A stretch of 7,817 bases of DNA. Origin: Coriobacteriales bacterium. Its GTDB lineage: Bacteria > Actinomycetota > Coriobacteriia > Coriobacteriales > UBA8131. Shown one piece after another: positions 1-5,764 of the stretch. A program made the position numbers and the translations under genes. The stretch is from assembly GCA_031254905.1 (NCBI GenBank), contig JAIRTN010000108.1:1-7817 (forward strand). Reading direction: 5' to 3'. The notes under the pieces were generated by a model that worked only from the letters and a program-made list of their open reading frames with translations, was not told the origin of the DNA and did not search any database. How positions within the stretch are numbered: position 1 is the first letter of the stretch; every line of letters starts with the position of its first letter.

Positions 1-74
1 CCAAGACGCGAGGGCGCCTGAAGCTCTAACAGGCGCTCTACGCAGGTGCGATACGGTACGCTTGAAGATGACAT
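1..74 (-). CDS. Start of an unidentified gene downstream of rplQ (partial, runs off the left edge)
   Basis: An ATG at 72-74 opens a reading frame that stays open for all 24 codons to the window edge and begins MSSSSVPYRTCVERLLELQ. An AGGTG Shine-Dalgarno-like sequence (82-86) lies 7 bases before the ATG. The gene starts 34 bases after the rplQ stop on the same strand, so it could be the next gene of the operon. I do not recognise the N-terminus. Genes often found after rplQ, such as the ECF transporter ATPases and truA, usually begin differently, so I do not assign one. The short length leaves open that this is non-coding: a 7-bp perfect stem (14-20 with 30-36) lies inside it. Confidence 0.45.
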   Translation of the reverse strand, partial: MSSSSVPYRTCVERLLELQAPSRL

Positions 75-108
75 GGTGGCACACCTAAATTGCTTGATAA
101 TCTAGCAT

Positions 109-855
109 TTACTTGTCGGCAGTGCTTGCCCCGTCGGTGGTACCCTCATTCCCCTCGGTTGGCTCGGTGGTGGCTTCGGCTTCGGGCTCGGTTGGTTCGG
201 GCTCGGCAGCGGGTTCGGTTGCTTCGGCCACTTCGGCAGCGGGCTCGGCGGGCTCCTCAGCCACAGCCTCAGCCTCGGCAGCATCGGCGGCTTCCTCAGC
301 GGCCTCCTCAACAACCTCGGCCTCAATAACCTCTGTCTCCCCAACTTCGGCAGCTTCAGCTTCAGCTTCAACTTCGGTCGCGGTCGCGGCCTCCTTGTCC
401 GCGGCCTTGCCCTTCGGCTTGGCGGCAGCGCTCCTCCTGCCGATTCCTCTGCGGGCGGGCTTCTCGTCCGTATCCTTATCCGCCTTCTTCGTCACCGGCT
501 CCTGTACGAGTTCCATGATGACGATGGTCGCGGAGTCGCCACGGCGAGTTCCCAGACGCAGTATGCGCGAGTAGCCACCGGGCCTGTCCTTGAACATGCC
601 CTGTTCGACCTTCGCGAATATTTCGCGCACCAAATCCTTGTCACCCAGTTTGGCGATGGCAAGACGTCGAGAATGGACGTCGCCACGTTTCGCCCACGTG
701 ACCACGCGGTCCACGTCGCCGCGTATCTCCTTGGCACGCTCAAGCGTAGTCTTGATGCGGTCGTTCGTAAAAAGGTTCACGACCAAGTTCTTCTTCATGG
801 CCTTTGTGTGGCTGGCATCAGTGCCAAGCTTCCGGCCTCTTTTGTAATGTCTCAT
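109..855 (-). CDS. rplQ: 50S ribosomal protein L17 with a long acidic Ala/Glu tail
   Basis: L17 is a large-subunit protein near the peptide exit tunnel. Residues 1 to about 121 are the conserved core: the N-terminus is MRHYKRGRKLG, followed by TNDRIKTTLERAKEIR (about 30-45) and, near 90-106, a GGYSRILRLGTRRGD block. The protein is 248 residues, whereas the usual length is about 120-130. The extra part is a basic linker (about 123-155, including KPARRGIGRRS) and then a low-complexity Ala/Glu/Pro/Thr tail (about 156-248) that is strongly acidic and probably disordered. Extended L17 tails are known in Actinomycetota; their role is unclear. The ATG at 853-855 has an AAGGAT ribosome binding site 8 bases upstream (864-869). 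It is the last ribosomal gene of the block, 133 bases after rpoA. Confidence 0.97.
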   Translation of the reverse strand: MRHYKRGRKLGTDASHTKAMKKNLVVNLFTNDRIKTTLERAKEIRGDVDRVVTWAKRGDVHSRRLAIAKLGDKDLVREIFAKVEQGMFKDRPGGYSRILRLGTRRGDSATIVIMELVQEPVTKKADKDTDEKPARRGIGRRSAAAKPKGKAADKEAATATEVEAEAEAAEVGETEVIEAEVVEEAAEEAADAAEAEAVAEEPAEPAAEVAEATEPAAEPEPTEPEAEATTEPTEGNEGTTDGASTADK

Positions 856-988
856 AGCAGTCTATCCTTACGGTCAGTTACCCACGTCGATTCCCCGCGC
901 CTTTCGAGCCTGCGCGCCATGCCCACCCAAAGTTCGTTCAGGTTTAAGCCGGGCGCACCGCTTCAGCGATGCGAGAAACCTTCTTCTG
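856..988 (-). other. 133-base rpoA-rplQ spacer with two potential RNA hairpins
   Basis: No convincing ORF was found here. Read as the minus-strand transcript, the first hairpin comes just after the rpoA stop: GCAUCGC (966-972) pairs with GCGGUGC (955-961) around a UGAA loop, 7 pairs including one G-U. A second, CGCGC/GCGCG (896-900 with 912-916), encloses an 11-base loop. Neither is followed by a U run, so neither is a standard intrinsic terminator. They could set the rpoA to rplQ ratio through processing, attenuation or mRNA stability, but that is inference. The rplQ ribosome binding site is at 864-869. Confidence 0.35.
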
Positions 989-1930
989 TCAGGGCTTCAG
1001 GCCCAGGTCCATCGACTGGAGCTTGTCTTTGACTTCCTCAATAGACTTCGCGCCAAAATTACGGATATTAAGCAAATCGTTCTCGGAGAACTCGACAAGC
1101 TGACGCACCGAATGAATACCAGCGCGCTTGAGGCAGTTATACGAGCGGACGGACAAATCAAGGTCTTCGACTTGCCTCTCAAGCTCGGTGTTCTTCCCCG
1201 CACCCTCGGGCGCGAAGATGCTCGGCGTATCGCTGATTTGCTCATCATCGGACAGCGACAAGAACGCATCCATGTGCTGGTTGATGATATTCGCCGCGTG
1301 AACGATTGCCTCTTGAGGCGTGATGGAGCCGTTTGTCTCCACCTCTAAAACAAGTTTGTCATAGTCGGTGCGCTGGCCAACGCGCGTATCCGTCACGTTC
1401 ATGGTGCAGCGACGCACGGGCGAGAACAGCGAATCGATGTGAACGATTCCGATGGGGTCATCCGAACGCTTGTTGCGCTCAGCCGAGATGTAGCCACGCC
1501 CAACACCGATGCGAACGCTCATCTCGAGCGAGCCGCCATCGGCCAAGGTCGCAATCACATGCTCAGGATTGACAAGGTTGAAGCCCGCGGGGATGTTCAA
1601 ATCCGCACCAGTCACCACGGCAGGGCCGACGGCGCTTACGGTCGCGGTTGCCTCATCAATGGTGTCCAGCGAACTGAAAACCAAGCCCTTCACGTTGAGA
1701 ACGATATCGGTAACGTCCTCAATCACACCCTCGGCAGAGGAGAACTCGTGCTGGATTCCCTCGATGGAAAGCGCCGTCGCGGCAACGCCGTCCAAGGATG
1801 AGAGCAACACGCGACGCATGCTGTTGCCCAGCGTCTGACCATAGCCACGCTCCAGCGGCTCGACGATGAACCGGGAAAGCGTGTCATTGACCTGCTCAAC
1901 CGTGACTTGTGGTCTCATAAACTCTGTCAT
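989..1930 (-). CDS. rpoA: DNA-directed RNA polymerase alpha subunit
   Basis: Alpha dimerises to seed assembly of the core polymerase, and its C-terminal domain contacts UP-element DNA and activators. The 313 residues match the family's usual length. The N-terminal domain (about 1-230) has the GYGQTLGNSMRRVLLSSLDG segment (29-48) typical of the dimer and assembly region. A linker (about 231-252) leads to the C-terminal domain with its helix-hairpin-helix fold. SVRSYNCLKRAGI (260-272) aligns with the E. coli VRSANCLK segment, so R262, N265 and K268 correspond to the DNA-contacting R265, N268 and K271. NFGAKS (291-296) corresponds to NLGKKS. The ATG at 1928-1930 has an AAGGAG site (1938-1943) 7 bases upstream and starts 23 bases after rpsD, consistent with cotranscription. 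Confidence 0.98.
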   Translation of the reverse strand: MTEFMRPQVTVEQVNDTLSRFIVEPLERGYGQTLGNSMRRVLLSSLDGVAATALSIEGIQHEFSSAEGVIEDVTDIVLNVKGLVFSSLDTIDEATATVSAVGPAVVTGADLNIPAGFNLVNPEHVIATLADGGSLEMSVRIGVGRGYISAERNKRSDDPIGIVHIDSLFSPVRRCTMNVTDTRVGQRTDYDKLVLEVETNGSITPQEAIVHAANIINQHMDAFLSLSDDEQISDTPSIFAPEGAGKNTELERQVEDLDLSVRSYNCLKRAGIHSVRQLVEFSENDLLNIRNFGAKSIEEVKDKLQSMDLGLKP

Positions 1931-1953
1931 CTAAATGCTCCTTAAGAATCCTA

Positions 1954-2580
1954 TTACTTCGAGTAGAGCTCGACGATGAGCTGTTCGCGGATGTCGAGGT
2001 CAATCTGGTCGCGTGCGGGCAGCGTGAGTACGGAACCCTGCAACTTCTCGATATCGACTTCCAGCCACTGTGGAACCTCGGTTTTCTCGTTGGAGATAAG
2101 CGAGGTTTTTATCACGAGAAGGTCGCGGGCCGCGGGCGCAACCGCCACGAGGTCTCCAGCCTTCACGCGAAACGAGGGGATGTTCACGCGACGCCCGTTT
2201 ACGTGGATGTGGCCGTGCCGCACCTGCTGACGAGCCTCATCGCGCGACTTCGCGAAGCCAAGACGATAGACTACGTTGTCGAGGCGAGACTCGAGGATGC
2301 GCAACAGGTTTTCGCCCGTCACGCCCTGCTGGCGGTTGGCGAGGTCGTAATAACCACGGAACTGCTTTTCGAGCAGGCCATAGGTACGCTTCGTCTTTTG
2401 CTTCTCACGCAACTGGAGGCGGTATTCGCTTTCCTTCACGCGCTTCTTGCCGGCTTCGCCCGGCGCATAGGGACGACGCTCCACCGCACACTTATCGGTG
2501 TAGCAGCGGTCTCCCTTCAAAAAGAGCTTATTTCCTTCACGGCGACAGAGTCTGCAATCTGCGCCTGTATATCGAGCCAT
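1954..2580 (-). CDS. rpsD: 30S ribosomal protein S4, zinc-binding form
   Basis: S4 is a primary 16S rRNA binder that nucleates 30S assembly; in several bacteria it also represses its own operon by binding the mRNA. The 208 residues fit the family. The N-terminal domain has four cysteines at 9, 12, 26 and 31, the C-x2-C-x13-C-x4-C arrangement of zinc-containing S4. The S4 RNA-binding domain follows (about residues 97-160: [21 protein letters not shown], then [22 protein letters not shown]). The ATG at 2578-2580 is preceded by AAAGGAT. Unusually for this block, 193 bases separate it from the preceding rpsK, leaving room for a regulatory leader. Confidence 0.98.
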   Translation of the reverse strand: MARYTGADCRLCRREGNKLFLKGDRCYTDKCAVERRPYAPGEAGKKRVKESEYRLQLREKQKTKRTYGLLEKQFRGYYDLANRQQGVTGENLLRILESRLDNVVYRLGFAKSRDEARQQVRHGHIHVNGRRVNIPSFRVKAGDLVAVAPAARDLLVIKTSLISNEKTEVPQWLEVDIEKLQGSVLTLPARDQIDLDIREQLIVELYSK

Positions 2581-2773
2581 ATTGGTTTATCCTTTCCCGG
2601 GTTTTCACGGAATCTGTGCCATCGTCTTAGCCATGTCGCCTCGCTCCCTTGCCCACTTTTCTCCCGCTTGCATAAATCCACGCGGAGAAACGCACTCATA
2701 GCCTCTGGAATCGAAACACCTCGTTTACGGCCGTACCAACGATTCTCAGCACAAGACCCGCAAAATCCCGCAA
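2581..2773 (-). promoter_or_regulatory. 193-base rpsK-rpsD spacer with a candidate structured mRNA leader
   Basis: In the minus-strand transcript, GAAUCG (2740-2745) can pair with CGAUUC (2708-2713). These arms enclose the palindrome TACGGCCGTA (2726-2735) and a small AAAC/GUUU hairpin with a 5-base loop, a layout that could fold as a three-way junction. A direct repeat TTGCGGG/TTGCGGG (2757-2763 and 2767-2773) sits right after the rpsK stop. A tiny ORF, MAKTMAQIP followed by a stop, lies close to rpsD. S4 is known to autoregulate through leader RNAs in other phyla, so a regulatory role is a reasonable inference. I do not recognise a published S4-leader consensus here. Confidence 0.35.
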
Positions 2774-3172
2774 CTAGACACGGCGGCGTTTGCGCTGGCG
2801 AACACCATTATGCGGGATGGGCGTGCAGTCCTGTATGCTCGCAATCTCGAGGCCAGCGGCCTGAAGGGTGCGAATTGCGGTCTCTCGGCCGGAGCCGGGA
2901 CCTTTTACAAAGACGGACACCTTCCGCAGACCGTGTTCTTGGGCAATCTTGGCGGCAGCCTCGGCTGCCATCTGCGCGGCAAAAGGCGTCGATTTGCGGG
3001 AACCCTTAAAGCCAACGGTTCCGGCACTCTGCCACGTAATAACATTGCCCTGAGGGTCGGTAAGACTGACGATGGTGTTATTGAATGTCGATTTGATGTG
3101 CGCTTGTCCCACAGCGATGTTCTTACGCTCGGAACGCTTGATGCGGGTACGCACCTGTTTCTTAGCTGCCAT
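2774..3172 (-). CDS. rpsK: 30S ribosomal protein S11
   Basis: S11 lies on the 30S platform, touching 16S rRNA near the E site. The 132 residues match the family. The sequence shows the conserved [20 protein letters not shown] stretch (about 25-44), the [19 protein letters not shown] stretch (about 49-67), and the C-terminal [18 protein letters not shown] region. The tail reads [12 protein letters not shown], where most bacteria have HNGCRPPKRRRV, a mild family variation. The ATG (3170-3172) shares its first base with the rpsM TAA stop (TAATG), so translation of the two is probably coupled. A GGAGGT site inside the rpsM 3' end lies about 11 bases upstream. Confidence 0.98.
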   Translation of the reverse strand: MAAKKQVRTRIKRSERKNIAVGQAHIKSTFNNTIVSLTDPQGNVITWQSAGTVGFKGSRKSTPFAAQMAAEAAAKIAQEHGLRKVSVFVKGPGSGRETAIRTLQAAGLEIASIQDCTPIPHNGVRQRKRRRV

Positions 3173-3540
3173 TACTTCTTCTTACCTCCTATCTGCTTGC
3201 GTGGGCCTTTGCGGGTGCGCGCGTTGGTATGCGTACGCTGTCCGCGTACCGGCAGGCCCTTGCGATGGCGCAGGCCACGATAGGAACCGATTTCCATAAG
3301 GCGCTTGACGTTTTGCGAAACCTCACGGCGGAGGTCGCCCTCAATTTTGAGATTCTTGTCGATATATTCACGAAGACGAAGTGTTTCGTCTTCCGTGAGG
3401 TCCTTGACGCGGGTATCCGGGTTGACACCGGTTTCGGCAAGGATTTTGGTAGCGGTGGTAAGGCCGATACCGTAAATGTAGGTGAGGCCAATCTCAACGC
3501 GTTTCTCACGCGGGAGGTCGACACCAGAAATACGGGCCAC
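3172..3540 (-). CDS. rpsM: 30S ribosomal protein S13
   Basis: S13 sits at the head of the 30S subunit, contacts the P-site tRNA with its C-terminal tail and forms intersubunit bridges. The 122 residues are normal. The N-terminus [14 protein letters not shown] and the following [14 protein letters not shown] helix-hairpin-helix segment are diagnostic, as is the [20 protein letters not shown] motif. The extended basic tail ends KQIGGKKK. The start is a GTG (3538-3540), chosen because of a very strong GGGAGGAG ribosome binding site (3547-3554) 6 bases upstream and because it gives the canonical N-terminus. It begins 13 bases after rpmJ ends and overlaps rpsK by one base. Confidence 0.98.
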   Translation of the reverse strand: MARISGVDLPREKRVEIGLTYIYGIGLTTATKILAETGVNPDTRVKDLTEDETLRLREYIDKNLKIEGDLRREVSQNVKRLMEIGSYRGLRHRKGLPVRGQRTHTNARTRKGPRKQIGGKKK

Positions 3541-3553
3541 TCGTTACTCCTCC

Positions 3554-3667
3554 CTAGCCCTGACGCTGCTTGTGGCGAGGATTCTCGCAAATCACAAGCA
3601 CCCGTCCATGACGTCGGATGATTTTGCATTTATCGCACATCTTCTTTACCGAAGGTCTGACCTTCAT
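3554..3667 (-). CDS. rpmJ: 50S ribosomal protein L36, zinc-binding form
   Basis: This 37-residue protein, beginning [15 protein letters not shown] and ending NPRHKQRQG, is L36, which stabilises 23S rRNA in the large subunit. C11, C14, C27 and H32 form the zinc-ribbon ligand set of the zinc-containing form (C-x2-C-x12-C-x4-H), rather than the cysteine-free paralogue made under zinc limitation. The ATG at 3665-3667 has an AAGGGA site about 7 bases upstream. It lies between infA and rpsM, its usual position. The gap to infA (134 bases) is long, while that to rpsM is only 13 bases. Confidence 0.97.
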   Translation of the reverse strand: MKVRPSVKKMCDKCKIIRRHGRVLVICENPRHKQRQG

Positions 3668-3683
3668 AATACGTTCCCTTCAG

Positions 3684-3800
3684 TTACCCGGGGAAGTACT
3701 GCCCAACGTACCGCTCATCTTCGCCGCACGAACAGGCATCCGGCACTTCCCTGATTCCACATCTATCTTCACGCCGCAGCCGCAGGCGCTTTTTTGCCAA
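3684..3800 (-). CDS. Candidate 38-residue small ORF filling the infA-rpmJ gap (doubtful)
   Basis: A TTG one base after the infA stop opens a frame beginning MAKKRLRLRREDRCGIREV and ending VGQYFPG. It stops 16 bases before the rpmJ ATG. It has an Arg/Lys-rich start and three cysteines at 14, 23 and 25. No good ribosome binding site precedes the TTG, though coupling to infA is possible. A second frame over the same bases, ending at 3680, also encodes a cysteine-containing peptide (KIDVESGKCRMPVRAAK) but has only a GTG start without a ribosome binding site. I do not recognise either. The stretch may instead be an untranslated spacer: its start can fold as CGCC/GGCG with a smaller inner stem. Confidence 0.2.
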   Translation of the reverse strand: MAKKRLRLRREDRCGIREVPDACSCGEDERYVGQYFPG

Positions 3801-3801
3801 T

Positions 3802-4020
3802 TTACTTAAAGCGATAGGTGATACGTCCTCGGTTCAGGTCATAGGGAGAAAGCTCCACTGTAACCTTATCACCGGGGAGAATGCGAATATAGTGCATGCG
3901 CATCTTTCCTGAGATATGCGCAAGCACCACATGTCCATTTTCCAGTTTCACCTTGAACATCGCATTGGGCAGAGGCTCAACTACGATGCCCTCGAGTTCG
4001 ATGGCGTCTTCTTTACCCAA
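3802..4020 (-). CDS. infA: Translation initiation factor IF-1
   Basis: IF-1 binds the 30S A site and helps IF-2 and IF-3 select initiator tRNA. From the TTG at 4018-4020 the protein is 72 residues, the family's usual length: [11 protein letters not shown] at the start, [18 protein letters not shown] (13-30), [19 protein letters not shown] (35-53), and RGRITYRFK at the end. This is a single OB fold. The frame is also open further upstream to a GTG at 4045-4047, but that extension is not IF-1-like. An AGGAAG site lies 9 bases before the TTG. It is the first gene of the alpha block and has its own promoter. The genes that commonly precede it (map, adk, secY) are absent here. Confidence 0.96.
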   Translation of the reverse strand: MGKEDAIELEGIVVEPLPNAMFKVKLENGHVVLAHISGKMRMHYIRILPGDKVTVELSPYDLNRGRITYRFK

Positions 4021-4029
4021 AAACAACTG

Positions 4030-4035
4030 CTTCCT
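4030..4035 (-). promoter_or_regulatory. Ribosome binding site fixing the infA TTG start
   Basis: AGGAAG on the minus strand lies 9 bases before the TTG at 4018-4020. The next upstream in-frame TTG would be only 3 bases from it, and the GTG at 4045-4047 lies upstream of it. Together with the family's 72-residue length, this selects the TTG. Confidence 0.65.
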
Positions 4036-4053
4036 ACATGGAGTCACAAAACG

Positions 4054-4087
4054 ACAGCAGATAATATTACCTCAAACCCCCTGCTGT
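4054..4087. repeat. 7-bp inverted repeat overlapping the infA promoter
   Basis: ACAGCAG (4054-4060) and CTGCTGT (4081-4087) are perfect inverted copies 20 bases apart. One arm lies just inside the -35 element, the other just past the -10 near the expected transcription start. This could be an operator, but a 7-bp arm can also arise by chance. The left arm is at the expected start site, so a hairpin in the mRNA is unlikely. Confidence 0.4.
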
Positions 4088-4093
4088 ATTCAA
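4064..4093 (-). promoter_or_regulatory. Predicted sigma-70-type promoter for infA and the alpha block
   Basis: On the minus strand there is a -35-like TTGAAT (4088-4093), an 18-base spacer and a -10-like TAATAT (4064-4069). Transcription would begin near 4057, giving a leader of about 37 bases before the infA start. The location between the peptidase stop and infA fits independent expression of the ribosomal genes. The call rests on consensus similarity only. Confidence 0.5.
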
Positions 4094-4121
4094 GAACAAA
4101 TTTTCTACCGGCTCATAACAC

Positions 4122-5642
4122 CTAATACTGCCGCATAAAGCGTTCGTAGAAAGCAATCATGCGCCCGTAATTATCCACACTAATACATTCGTTGGTGCTG
4201 TGTATGTGCTGCCGGTCCTCCTCCGTGATGTGCACCGGCGTAAAACGCAGCACGTTATCCGACAACTCGTAGAACTGCCGCGAGTCGGTGCCGCCCATCA
4301 CCAGATACGGCGAGACAAGGGCCGTGGGGTAAAACTCATGAACCAGCTCCTCAATCGAGCGGTAAAACGCCGAGTTGCTCGGCGAGATAGGCGAGGCCTC
4401 CTGCGCCAAGATGGGCTCAACCGTCGCGTCGATGCCCGTCCGAGCAATCAGCCCCTCAAAGTAGGTCTGGACACTTCCCGTCGTGTCGCCGGGCAAAATG
4501 CGCACGTTAATGCTGAAGCGCGAAGTCTGCGGCAGCACGTTGCAGGCGTCGCTGGCCGCTGCCATCGTCGTGGCAAAGGTCGTGCGCACCAAGGCATTCG
4601 TCGTTGGGTTGCCGGAAAGTATCCTCAGCAGCAGCGGACGAAAGAGCCAGAGATTGGCGGCCGCCATACGAACGGCAAAGCCCATCTGCCCAGAAAGTTG
4701 ACCCAGCATAACTTCGACCGGCGGCGTAAGACGCAGCGGCATCGGCTGCCGCTCGATGAGCGCAATGAGTTTGGCGGCAAGGCCCAGCGAGGTGTTCTTC
4801 GGCGGCATCGAGGAGTGTCCACCCGAGCCCTCCACCTTAAACTGGTAGTTGCTGATGCCCTTTTCGGCCACACCAATCAGGCCAACCGGCACCGTAACGC
4901 CGGCAAGCGCGCCCGTAACCACCACGCCGCCCTCGTCCAGCACGCCCGCAAATCGCACGCCGCGCTCCTTCAGACGCGCGACAATTTTCTCCGCGCCCTG
5001 CCGCCCGCCGGTTTCCTCATCGTGTCCGTAGCAGAAATAAATATCACGTACGGGGATAAACCCGGAGCGCATCAGATTTTCGGCCGCCTCCATATGAGCG
5101 GTAACTTGGCTCTTGATATCAAGTGTCCCCCGCCCCCAAATGACGCCGTCAACCAGCGCCCCGGAAAAGGGCGGCTGTTGCCAATCTTGCGTCGTGCCCT
5201 CCTCCACCGGCACAACATCGTAGTGGGCCATGAGCGCTATTGAGTCAAGGGGGGTGGAGGAGGACGGGGCGTTTGTGCTTACACCCGTCCCGTCACCCGC
5301 GGCCACGGCGCCCCCCGTTCCCGGCCAACGATAAACCAGCGCGTAGCCGTTGACCACCTCGAGTTCGCAACGCTCGTGGAACAGGGGGAAGCTCGTAACC
5401 AAAAATTCTTTGAACTCGTCAAAGGGGGCAAAATCGGTTGCCTCATAGTCGGCATTGCTCAGTGTGGGGATGCGGATAGCCGCGCTCAGGCGCTCGCATA
5501 CGTCCTTTGCGACGGGGCCGGGGTTGAAATCGAGGGCGTCTTGCGCAGGCGCCTCGGGCGGGCGGAAGGCCATGGTTCGCACAAGCACCACCGCAACCAA
5601 TATGACGAGAACCGCAGCCAGAATGATACATGCGATTAGCAT
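4122..5642 (-). CDS. Membrane-anchored M20 family metallopeptidase (carboxypeptidase S/PM20D1-like)
   Basis: M20 enzymes use two zinc ions to hydrolyse peptide or N-acyl amino acid bonds. All expected residues are visible in the 506-residue protein: H140 (MAHYDVVP), bridging D175 (GRGTLDIKS), catalytic E209 with ligand E210 (GHDEETGG), D236 (LDEGG) and H481 (IHSTNE). The dimerisation domain carries the family's GSGGHSSMPP (272-281). Residues 1-22 form one hydrophobic segment with no cleavage motif, so an anchored enzyme with its domain outside the membrane is likely. A Gly/Ala/Ser-rich insert (about 108-132) lies before the first catalytic strand. The ATG has a strong GGAGGG site (5648-5653) 5 bases upstream. 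The closest named relatives are carboxypeptidase S and PM20D1, but the substrate cannot be told. It lies 122 bases after the flavoprotein gene. Confidence 0.88.
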   Translation of the reverse strand: MLIACIILAAVLVILVAVVLVRTMAFRPPEAPAQDALDFNPGPVAKDVCERLSAAIRIPTLSNADYEATDFAPFDEFKEFLVTSFPLFHERCELEVVNGYALVYRWPGTGGAVAAGDGTGVSTNAPSSSTPLDSIALMAHYDVVPVEEGTTQDWQQPPFSGALVDGVIWGRGTLDIKSQVTAHMEAAENLMRSGFIPVRDIYFCYGHDEETGGRQGAEKIVARLKERGVRFAGVLDEGGVVVTGALAGVTVPVGLIGVAEKGISNYQFKVEGSGGHSSMPPKNTSLGLAAKLIALIERQPMPLRLTPPVEVMLGQLSGQMGFAVRMAAANLWLFRPLLLRILSGNPTTNALVRTTFATTMAAASDACNVLPQTSRFSINVRILPGDTTGSVQTYFEGLIARTGIDATVEPILAQEASPISPSNSAFYRSIEELVHEFYPTALVSPYLVMGGTDSRQFYELSDNVLRFTPVHITEEDRQHIHSTNECISVDNYGRMIAFYERFMRQY

Positions 5643-5724
5643 GGCATCCCTCCAATTCGACAGGCTTCACTGACAAGCATCATTCTACTCCCTCTCGCCC
5701 TCCCCGTGCCGCTCCCCTACGAAT

Positions 5725-5744
5725 TTTGCGCACATTTTCGCAAA
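5725..5744. repeat. Inverted repeat TTTGCG-N8-CGCAAA upstream of the M20 peptidase
   Basis: Perfect 6-bp arms (5725-5730 and 5739-5744) flank 8 bases, about 80 bases before the peptidase start and just after the flavoprotein stop. It could be a regulator binding site. As RNA it is a weak hairpin without a U run, so it is not a convincing terminator. A TAGAAT (5682-5687) downstream resembles a -10 element but has no good -35 partner. Confidence 0.35.
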
Positions 5745-5764
5745 GTCAGAGGGGTTTGGAGGAA

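Noticed and set aside
14..36. 7-bp perfect stem as a terminator for rplQ
   Set aside because: There is no U run on either strand, and the stem lies inside a possible coding frame.
113..574. Ala/Ser-rich plus-strand frame
   Set aside because: Its composition is the reverse reading of the Ala/Glu-rich L17 tail codons, not a real gene.
2517..2699. 60-codon minus-strand frame overlapping the rpsD start
   Set aside because: It runs into rpsD in a different frame and is not protein-like.
2203..3009. 268-codon open frame on the plus strand across rpsD and rpsK
   Set aside because: It is antisense to two certain ribosomal genes and has no recognisable domain, so it is read as a shadow.
4200..5243. 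347-codon open frame on the plus strand
   Set aside because: It lies entirely opposite the M20 peptidase, which has all metal ligands. The peptide is Arg/His-rich with no recognisable domain, as expected for an antisense shadow in GC-rich coding DNA.
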